Shown in pieces: positions 58,329-64,000 of a stretch of 64,000 bases of DNA (the first letter of the stretch is position 1; each line of letters opens with the position of its first letter). The translations under genes were made by a program, and so were the position numbers. The notes beneath the pieces are model-generated. The model was not told the origin of the DNA and did not search any database. It saw nothing but the letters and a program-made list of their open reading frames with translations. Source of the stretch: an uncultured Massilia sp. (GTDB taxonomy: Bacteria; Pseudomonadota; Gammaproteobacteria; Burkholderiales; Burkholderiaceae_D); NCBI RefSeq assembly GCF_913773735.1, contig NZ_CAJYEB010000023.1, forward strand, positions 372,001-436,000, given 5' to 3'.

Positions 58329-59981
58329 ATGGACAATACGTCAATTGCTAGCAAAGTGCTAGCACCTTGCTATCCACTGACGAGCATCTCAGAAGAGTGC
58401 GCTAGCAGCTTAGTTGCAACTCAGAAGAGAAGAGAAGAGTTAACGGCAAAAAACCCGCCCAGCCAAGGCGAAGGAGCATCCAAGCCGCTGACCCTGCGCC
58501 CGTACCAGTCTGCAGCCGTCCAAAACCTGCGCCTATCTTTGGCCGGGGGGATCACTCGGGAAATGCTCTGCTCACCTACAGGGAGTGGAAAAACGGAGAT
58601 GGGCATGGCCCTGGTCCGAGGCGCCCGAGCAAAGCGCAAGCGGGTCATCTTCCTTTGCAATCGCGTGCACCTGGTTGAGCAGACCTCCCGTCGGTTCAAG
58701 AAGGCCGGCATCGATCACGGCATTATCCAAGGCGAAAACACCGCCAGGGTGTACGAGAGCGTCCTTGTGGGGAGCACCCAGACCGTCGCCCGGCGCGGCA
58801 TGCCAGATGTCGATCTGATCATCATCGACGAAGCACACACGGTCGCAGGCTCCCGCGAATACCGCGCGGTACTCGCCGCGGCTAAGGGCGTCCCGGTAAT
58901 CGGCCTCTCGGCCACGCCATATGCCCGGGGCCTGGGCAAGCACTACGATGAGCTCGGCGGCGCGCTGTTCGAGCACATGACTGTAGCAGCGACGATCCCG
59001 GAGCTGATCGAAGGCGGTTACCTGGTGGACTGTGACGTGTACGCGCCGAGCGAGCCGGATATGGCCGGCATCAAGCAGGCGCGCAACGCGTTCGGGGATC
59101 TAGACTACACCGATGCCGACGTCGGCCGCGCCGTGAACAAGCCGGAGCTGGTGGGCGACATCGTGACGCACTGGCTGCGCCTGGCGCGCGGGACCCCGAC
59201 CGTCTGCTTTGCGGCAAACATCGCGCACAGCAAGCACATCGTCGAGCGCTTCCATGCCGCCGGCGTCAGCGCCGAGCATATCGACTGCTATACCGACGAG
59301 GAGGAGCGTCGCGCCATCCTGGCTCGTGTAGAGACCGGCGAGACGATGGTGATCTCGAACGTCGGCATTCTCGCCGAGGGGTGGGACTTCCCGGCATGCC
59401 GCACGCTGATCCTGGCCCGGCCGACTCGCTCCCTCATCCGCTACATCCAGATGGCCGGCCGGGTGCTGCGCCCGCACGCGAGCAAGGACCGCGCGCTGAT
59501 CCTCGACCACTCCGGTTCGGTCGTCCGCCTCGGGTTTCCGACTGACGAGTTTCCCCTCGAGCTGGACGACGGCACCCCCAGGGAAGCGAAAGGCGAGGCC
59601 CAAGAGAAGGAAAAGCCGTTGCCGAAGGCCTGCCCATCCTGCAGTTACGTAAAGACCGTCCACAAATGCCCCGTATGTGGCTTTGCCCCCGAGCGCAAGG
59701 CAAACGTCGACGTCCGCGCCGGCGACCTGGTACCGCTCAAGAAGAAGCCCAAGGCGAAGAAGATGGACAAGCAGGAGTTCTACTCTCAATTGCTGGGCGT
59801 GGCACAGGAAAAGGGCCGGCAGCCGGGCTGGGTCGCTCACCGGTACCGGGACTATTTCGGCGTTTGGCCGCGCGGGATGCAAAACGTTCCGGCTGCGCCG
59901 ACCGACGAGGTGCAGGGCTTTCTGAGACACCTCCAGATCAAGGCGGCGAAGGGAAAGGAGGCCCGTCATGCAGGCGCTTAG
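58329..59981 (+). CDS. DEAD/DEAH-box helicase (superfamily 2)
   Basis: 550 aa. Motif I CSPTGSGKTEMGMAL (Walker A), motif II IIIDEAHT (DEAH), motif III GLSATPYARG, and C-terminal helicase motifs VISNVGILAEGWDFPACRTL and RYIQMAGRVLRPHASKDRAL. Then a zinc-ribbon-like cluster (CPSCSYVKTVHKCPVCGF, about 437-454) and a basic tail. Probably melts DNA for phage replication. AAGGGA ribosome site. The primase gene overlaps its end by 14 bp. Confidence 0.92.
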   Translation: MDNTSIASKVLAPCYPLTSISEECASSLVATQKRREELTAKNPPSQGEGASKPLTLRPYQSAAVQNLRLSLAGGITREMLCSPTGSGKTEMGMALVRGARAKRKRVIFLCNRVHLVEQTSRRFKKAGIDHGIIQGENTARVYESVLVGSTQTVARRGMPDVDLIIIDEAHTVAGSREYRAVLAAAKGVPVIGLSATPYARGLGKHYDELGGALFEHMTVAATIPELIEGGYLVDCDVYAPSEPDMAGIKQARNAFGDLDYTDADVGRAVNKPELVGDIVTHWLRLARGTPTVCFAANIAHSKHIVERFHAAGVSAEHIDCYTDEEERRAILARVETGETMVISNVGILAEGWDFPACRTLILARPTRSLIRYIQMAGRVLRPHASKDRALILDHSGSVVRLGFPTDEFPLELDDGTPREAKGEAQEKEKPLPKACPSCSYVKTVHKCPVCGFAPERKANVDVRAGDLVPLKKKPKAKKMDKQEFYSQLLGVAQEKGRQPGWVAHRYRDYFGVWPRGMQNVPAAPTDEVQGFLRHLQIKAAKGKEARHAGA

Positions 59982-60894
59982 GCCTAAGACGGCCGAAGTG
60001 GCGGTCGGGCGCTGGCCGGGCATCCTGCAAGCCCTCGGCGTCGATCCGGCTTACCTTCGTAACAAGCACGGCCCATGTCCCGCCTGCACAGGGAAAGATC
60101 GGTACCGCTTCGATGACAAGGACGGTCGCGGCACCTGGTTCTGTTCGCGCTGCGGGTCTGGGGATGGCTTTCAGCTGTTGCAGATCGTGTTCGGATGGAC
60201 GTTCCAGGAGACGGCCAAGCACGTTGACCGCATCGTCGGAACAGTCCCTGCCGGGGCGATCATGCCGGCGCGCGCGGAGCATGACAAGGTGAAGGCGCTG
60301 CAGCGGGTGTGGGCAGAGACCAGAGAGGTTGTCCACGGTGACCCGGTATGGCGATACCTGAACGGACGTCTCGGCCTCGAACAGGTGCCGGCCGGGCTCC
60401 GGTTCCATCCCCGGTTGAGGTACACCGACGAGGAGGGCCGCGACTTGGGACGCTTCCCGGCAATGGTCGCCAAGATCCAGTATCCGGATGGCGCCGGGGC
60501 ATCGATTCACCGGACCTACCTGACGTACGAAGGCGAGAAGGCGCCTGTACCCCAGCCGAAGAAGATCATGGCCGGGAAGACGCTAAATACGGCCGCTGTG
60601 AGGCTTTCAGGGGTCGAGACGACGCTCGGTATAGCCGAGGGCATAGAAACGGCACTGGCGGCCTCTCAACGCTTCGGTGTGCCTGTTTGGGCTGCGACCA
60701 ATGCGACGTTGCTTGAAGCTTGGGTACCGCCGGAGGGTGTAGAGCGCGTGCTGATCGCAGGCGACAACGATGCCAGCTTTACCGGCCAGGCCGCGGCGTT
60801 CGGGTTAGCGCGCCGGTTAGTGCAGAAAGGCATAGCCGTCGAGATCCAGATACCGGATCGCGTTGGAAGGGACTGGGCTGATGAAGGTCTCTAA
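59968..60894 (+). CDS. Phage primase: zinc finger plus Toprim
   Basis: 308 aa. N-terminal primase zinc ribbon CPAC ... CSRC (about 31-56, with GKDRYRFDDKDGRGTWF) and a C-terminal Toprim domain (TTLGIAEGIETALAASQRFG, RVLIAGDNDASFTGQAAAF) as in P4-alpha/DnaG-like phage primases. No helicase domain, so it works with the DEAH helicase in the gene before it. Confidence 0.9.
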   Translation: MQALRPKTAEVAVGRWPGILQALGVDPAYLRNKHGPCPACTGKDRYRFDDKDGRGTWFCSRCGSGDGFQLLQIVFGWTFQETAKHVDRIVGTVPAGAIMPARAEHDKVKALQRVWAETREVVHGDPVWRYLNGRLGLEQVPAGLRFHPRLRYTDEEGRDLGRFPAMVAKIQYPDGAGASIHRTYLTYEGEKAPVPQPKKIMAGKTLNTAAVRLSGVETTLGIAEGIETALAASQRFGVPVWAATNATLLEAWVPPEGVERVLIAGDNDASFTGQAAAFGLARRLVQKGIAVEIQIPDRVGRDWADEGL

Positions 60895-61111
60895 GCAGTT
60901 CCTCCGGGACTTCGCCTACATCGCAAACCTGTATGGCTGGAACGCGGACGACGTCGAAGAGGCGAAGGCGCAGACCCGGGCTAATCCTGACGAAATGGGC
61001 CGGTACTGGACCCAACTCGCCGCGGCGCACCGTGCAGGGTATGTGCAAACGCCCGAAAACAACTACATGCGGCTCGGGCAGTGGCTGCAGTTGCAGGGCG
61101 CGCCTCCCTGA
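60881..61111 (+). CDS. Small phage protein, unknown function
   Basis: 76 aa from ATG 60881 with AAGGGA upstream; the frame is open from 60863 inside the primase gene. Helical, with FLRDFAYIANLYGWNADDVE and a polar end MRLGQWLQLQGAPP. No recognised family. Overlaps the primase end by 14 bp. Confidence 0.6.
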   Translation: MKVSKQFLRDFAYIANLYGWNADDVEEAKAQTRANPDEMGRYWTQLAAAHRAGYVQTPENNYMRLGQWLQLQGAPP

Positions 61112-61282
61112 GAAAACCTGAGATCACAGGAGAAATTTCCGCCGGCATCCCGCACACGCACGAGGGCGGAATTTTTATAGTCCATAAAAAGGGCTTGGAA
61201 ATACCAAGGCGGTCCCTGGGTAGTTCACAACACGCAGGATAGGCTTTTGCCACTACTTGTAATACAAAAAGGGAGATGAGTG
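61112..61282. other. 171-bp non-coding stretch
   Basis: No gene seen. It contains GAGGGCGGAATTTT at 61163-61176, related to the repeated motif at 61553 and 61595, and AT-rich sequence that could hold a promoter for the next gene. Confidence 0.3.
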
Positions 61283-61525
61283 ATGGGCCAAACGAAGGGC
61301 AGCGGATTGACTACGAGTGCTGAACGACTAGCGCTGTACAAGCGTCGGATGAAGAAAGCGGGTTTCCGCCGGATCTCGGTGTGGGTTTCAGGCGAACTGG
61401 CAGAGAAGCTGGCCAGGGAAAGGGGGCCAGGTGAGTGCGGTGGCCGCACGCTGGAGCGTCTGCTATTGGGAGAGGTGGCGAAACGGCCAGCATTCCCATA
61501 CGGCTCGCAGGAAGATGAGAAGTAG
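61283..61525 (+). CDS. Small ribbon-helix-helix-like phage protein
   Basis: 80 aa from ATG 61283 (GGGAG seven bases upstream). RRISVWVSGELAEKLARERG followed by a helix (ERLLLGEVAKR) has the strand-helix-helix pattern of Arc/MetJ-type repressors, and the N-terminus is basic. A phage regulator is the likely role. Confidence 0.6.
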   Translation: MGQTKGSGLTTSAERLALYKRRMKKAGFRRISVWVSGELAEKLARERGPGECGGRTLERLLLGEVAKRPAFPYGSQEDEK

Positions 61526-61564
61526 TGCGACAGGTATCGCCTGCATGCGCGCGAGGGTGGAAAT

Positions 61565-61633
61565 ATGCCACGCATCGCCCGGGCGCGCGTTCTGGAGGGT
61601 GGAAATATCCGTGCCCGTAAAAAGGGAGGGTGA
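61565..61633 (+). CDS. Possible 22-aa basic peptide
   Basis: ATG 61565 follows GAGGGTGGA; the frame reads MPRIARARVLEGGNIRARKK and ends GG then TGA. Strong ribosome site, basic composition, but it is very short and the same motif recurs at 61595, so the sequence may serve another purpose. Confidence 0.25.
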   Translation: MPRIARARVLEGGNIRARKKGG

Positions 61634-61637
61634 GCAG

Positions 61638-61691
61638 ATGGGAGAGCATTATCGGACCAGTACGAGCGCGCGCGAGGCCTTGGCCACCTAG
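61638..61691 (+). CDS. Possible 17-aa peptide
   Basis: ATG 61638 has GGGAGGG upstream and encodes MGEHYRTSTSAREALAT, 4 bp after the preceding possible ORF. It may be read as the tail of a longer frame from 61431. Little support beyond the ribosome site. Confidence 0.2.
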   Translation: MGEHYRTSTSAREALAT

Positions 61692-62069
61692 CTGTCTGAT
61701 ACGGATGGTCATGCGAGGATGTGATGAAGATCCGGCGCAAATCGATCCGCGCTCTACCTCATCCAGAAGTATTGGCAGAACCTTATCGATTGCGCGCGGC
61801 CGGGTTCATCCGATCAAGATGAATGGGTTTCTCACTCTGGGAGCGTGGTATGTATCAACTGGCCACTATAACCCAACATCGTTGGTCTTGTTGAGTGATT
61901 AAGTCGTTTCACCTATGAAAGCCATATTTTTAAGTCAAAAATAATATAACTATCGAATTATGTTTTTCGATAGTTAAAAACTATAATCAATCCATTGGCA
62001 AGCCAAATTGCTATAGCTGAGAACCGAGTGACCAGCCGCTCACAACCCTTTTTAACCTGGGAGAATGTG
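61692..62069. promoter_or_regulatory. Non-coding control region of the prophage with a 10-bp inverted repeat
   Basis: AT-rich at about 61900-62000. AACTATCGAA (61948-61957) and its complement (61966-61975) are separated by 8 bp, a perfect 10-bp inverted repeat: an operator or a terminator hairpin. ATAGTT-AAA-AACTAT follows, and TATAAT is at 61982-61987, a likely -10 box for the genes at 62070 onwards. Confidence 0.5.
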
Positions 62070-62171
62070 ATGCGCTATTCCCTACGCCCTGTTCAAGGCT
62101 CTCTTCGAGTCATTTCCCGGCGCTCCATCCCCTACGCATTCTTCCATCCCGACAATGTGGAGGTATTCTGA
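62070..62171 (+). CDS. 33-aa phage protein, translationally coupled
   Basis: ATG 62070 with GGGAG eight bases upstream; encodes MRYSLRPVQGSLRVISRRSI then PYAFFHPDNVEVF. The stop TGA shares one base with the next ATG (TGATG). Too short for usual gene finders, but the ribosome site and coupling support a real gene. The arginine-rich sequence matches no family I know. Confidence 0.6.
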   Translation: MRYSLRPVQGSLRVISRRSIPYAFFHPDNVEVF

Positions 62172-63853
62172 TGGACCCGATAAACTATAGTCAACTTCTT
62201 CCATCTATCGATCTAGGCCAGAGCTTGCTGAGCGGCCTACAGGCTGGCGCTGCGCTGGCGGAAATTCAGCAACAACGGGGCGCGCGTGATCTAGCTCAGC
62301 AGCAGTCTCAGCAGTACGAAAATGATATCGCGGCCGCGATGTTAAACCCCACGCCACAGGCATTCTCGGCGCTGGCACTGAAATACCCCAAACAGCGTGA
62401 GGCCATTAAGCAGTCGTGGGATGGCATGTCCGCTGCCGAGCAAAAGGCTGAGGGTGACACCTATGCACAGGTCGCGAGCGCGCTGCAGGCGGGTCGCAAG
62501 GACCTTGCGCGAAAAGTACTTCAGGCCCAAATCGATGCACTCAAAAATTCCGGCGTCGACGCCTCTCACTATGAGAATGGCCTGGATATCGTCACGAATG
62601 ACCCTAAGAAAGCACTCGGCTATTCCTACTTCGTGCTGTCGCATGTTAACGATCCTAGGAACTTCGCACAAACGTTCGGCACCTTGCAGACTGAACAGCG
62701 CACGGCCGACCTAGCGCCGGCCGCGCTGCGCAAGGCCAATGCAGATGCTGGCTCCGCAGAGGCTGATGAATACCTGAAAAACCGGAGTATCGTCGCGCAA
62801 ACTGCTGGTTCACTAGCGAAGCCGGGAGTGAAGCTGACTCAGGCGCAGACCATGTTCCGTACGCTCGCGGCGAAAGGCATCATTCCCCAGGATGAACTTC
62901 AAGGTTACCTGGACGGCATCCCGACCGATGCTGCCGCGCTGCCGGGCTACCTGCGTCAAGTCCAGGCGCAGGGCCTGTCAGCAGCAGACCAGACGAAGTA
63001 CACGACGCCGACGGCGGACGCGCAACTGCAGGCGGAAACCTCGCGCGCGAACACGGCGGCCAACGTGGCGGGCCAACTGGCCGTTCAGGATCGCATCGCG
63101 GCGCGCCAGGAGGCCGCAGCCAAGGTCAAGGTCGAGCACGGCATTGCCGGCCTGACGGACGAGCAGAACGAGGCGTTGTTCGGCGCGAACGGCGCCGTCA
63201 CCACTGGCCGCCTCGATCCGAACCGCGTGAACAGCAAGACGGCCTCGATCTTCGCCGCCGCCGAACTGAAAAACCCAGGCACGGACTTCGCTCGCATCTC
63301 CAGCGACGTGGCGCGCGACCGTCGAGCGAACACAGAGTTCGCCACCGGCAAGGCGGGCAACTCGATCCGCTCGTTCAACGTCGGAATTTCGCACTTGGAC
63401 ACGCTTGGTCAACTGGCGGACGCGCTTGGCAACAAGGACACGCAGGCCGTGAACCGCATCGGCAACTACTTCGCCATGCAGACCGGCCTGGCGGCGCCGA
63501 CCAACTTCCAGGGCGCCAAGAAGATCGTGGGCGACGAAATCGTCAAGGCCATCGTCGGCGCCGGCGGCGGCGTGGCAGACCGCGAGGAGGCGGGGCGCAT
63601 CATCGACGCCGCCAACAGCCCCGCGCAGCTCAAGGGCGCCATCAAGACGGTGCAGGAACTGATGGTCGGCCAACTCGGCGGGCTGGAGCAGCAGTACCGC
63701 ACCACGACCGGCCGCAGCGACTTCGACAAGTACTTGTCGCCGCGTGCGATAGAGATTCGCCGCAGCCATGACGGTAGTGTCCACGCCGCACCTAGTGGCG
63801 GTGGCCACCCGTCGGATATCGACGCGCTGCTCAAGAAATACGGAGGCAAGTGA
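62171..63853 (+). CDS. Phage virion-internal/DNA-ejection-type protein
   Basis: 560 aa, almost all helical and Ala/Gln-rich. LLSGLQAGAALAEIQQQRGA and many Gln-rich repeats precede a C-terminal part NSIRSFNVGISHLDTLGQLA, KKIVGDEIVKAIVGAGGGVA and QLKGAIKTVQELMVGQLGGL that is typical of phage proteins in the internal-virion/ejection class. No TM segment. Its stop shares one base with the next start. Confidence 0.65.
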   Translation: MDPINYSQLLPSIDLGQSLLSGLQAGAALAEIQQQRGARDLAQQQSQQYENDIAAAMLNPTPQAFSALALKYPKQREAIKQSWDGMSAAEQKAEGDTYAQVASALQAGRKDLARKVLQAQIDALKNSGVDASHYENGLDIVTNDPKKALGYSYFVLSHVNDPRNFAQTFGTLQTEQRTADLAPAALRKANADAGSAEADEYLKNRSIVAQTAGSLAKPGVKLTQAQTMFRTLAAKGIIPQDELQGYLDGIPTDAAALPGYLRQVQAQGLSAADQTKYTTPTADAQLQAETSRANTAANVAGQLAVQDRIAARQEAAAKVKVEHGIAGLTDEQNEALFGANGAVTTGRLDPNRVNSKTASIFAAAELKNPGTDFARISSDVARDRRANTEFATGKAGNSIRSFNVGISHLDTLGQLADALGNKDTQAVNRIGNYFAMQTGLAAPTNFQGAKKIVGDEIVKAIVGAGGGVADREEAGRIIDAANSPAQLKGAIKTVQELMVGQLGGLEQQYRTTTGRSDFDKYLSPRAIEIRRSHDGSVHAAPSGGGHPSDIDALLKKYGGK

Positions 63854-64000
63854 TGCCCGTCGACCGCGAACAGCTCTACCAAGCATTGCGTAATGCCGAC
63901 GCCGCCGGCGATACGAAGGCCGCTCAACGCTTGGCCGGCTACATCAAGTCATTGCCGGAAAATGACGCCACCGAGATCGAGCAGGGCCACAATCTGTTCG
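63853..64000 (+). CDS. Partial phage structural protein, N-terminus
   Basis: At least 49 aa to the right edge, MPVDREQLYQALRNADAAGD followed by TKAAQRLAGYIKSLPENDAT. The ALRNADAAGD...RLAGYI pattern is common at the start of phage internal core or tape-measure-like proteins with a lytic transglycosylase. Coupled to the preceding gene (TGATG). Confidence 0.55.
   Translation, partial: MPVDREQLYQALRNADAAGDTKAAQRLAGYIKSLPENDATEIEQGHNLF

Larger units (their letters stand above)
54848..64000. mobile_element. Prophage or prophage-like element, left part
   Basis: It begins at the tRNA-His fragment. Contents in order: tyrosine integrase, unknown protein, two small DNA-binding proteins, a replication-type protein, DEAH helicase, Zn-finger/Toprim primase, small proteins, a 0.5-kb largely non-coding stretch, then virion-internal-protein genes running off the end. 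Base composition is lower in G+C in the 56.4-62.2 kb part than in the chromosome. No terminase, portal or capsid gene is inside the window. Confidence 0.85.

Overview
The window is high-GC DNA of betaproteobacterial character. The gene complement (Flag-2-type flagellum, DusA, MCPs with a long linker and a WEEF tail, OYE/LysR pair) suggests an Oxalobacteraceae-like bacterium such as Massilia or Duganella; that placement is inference from gene content, not from a marker gene. It has four parts.

(1) 1-32.4 kb: an almost complete flagellar locus. A long minus-strand run, fliE-F-G-H-I-J-D-S-T-K-L, fliA, motA-motB, flgM-flgN and a free-standing peptidoglycan hydrolase, diverges from plus-strand fliM-N-P-Q-R-flhB-flhA. 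flgA (+) diverges from flgB-C-D-E-F-G-H-I-J-K-L (-), and a short flagellin gene lies after flhA. This order, the short FliM without a CheY-binding motif, the missing fliO, and sigma and stator genes inside the locus match the lateral/Flag-2 type of flagellum. FlgJ is split: its rod-binding part is between flgI and flgK, and its hydrolase part is beside flgN.

(2) 32.5-36.3 kb: ordinary accessory genes, namely a LysR regulator divergent from an Old Yellow Enzyme reductase, then a single-Cache chemoreceptor.

(3) 36.3-50.3 kb: the most unusual region. An AAA+ ATPase (-) diverges from an operon for an ECF-like sigma factor, a one-TM candidate anti-sigma protein and a secreted caspase-like protease with Sel1 repeats. 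Next come a glycine-zipper/OmpA lipoprotein, a five-TM coiled-coil protein, a secreted protein of unknown function and a LuxR-type regulator without a partner synthase. Then comes a minimal lasso-peptide cluster (precursor, PqqD-transglutaminase fusion, cyclase) followed by a Sel1/two-TM protein. I find the same promoter-like motif (A6, 12 nt, CGTTnT) upstream of the ATPase, the sigma gene, the OmpA gene and the lasso precursor. A perfect 16-nt lux-box-like palindrome lies between luxR and the lasso promoter. My reading is one regulon in which an envelope-sensing sigma/anti-sigma pair and a quorum-type regulator control a caspase/envelope module and a lasso peptide.

(4) 50.4-64 kb: dusA, a second chemoreceptor, two small secreted proteins, then the left end of a prophage. 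The prophage begins at a 3' fragment of tRNA-His (the displaced att site) and carries an integrase, small DNA-binding proteins, a DEAH helicase, a zinc-finger/Toprim primase, a 0.5-kb largely non-coding stretch with a strong inverted repeat, a newly noted 33-aa ORF and virion-internal-protein genes that run off the right end.
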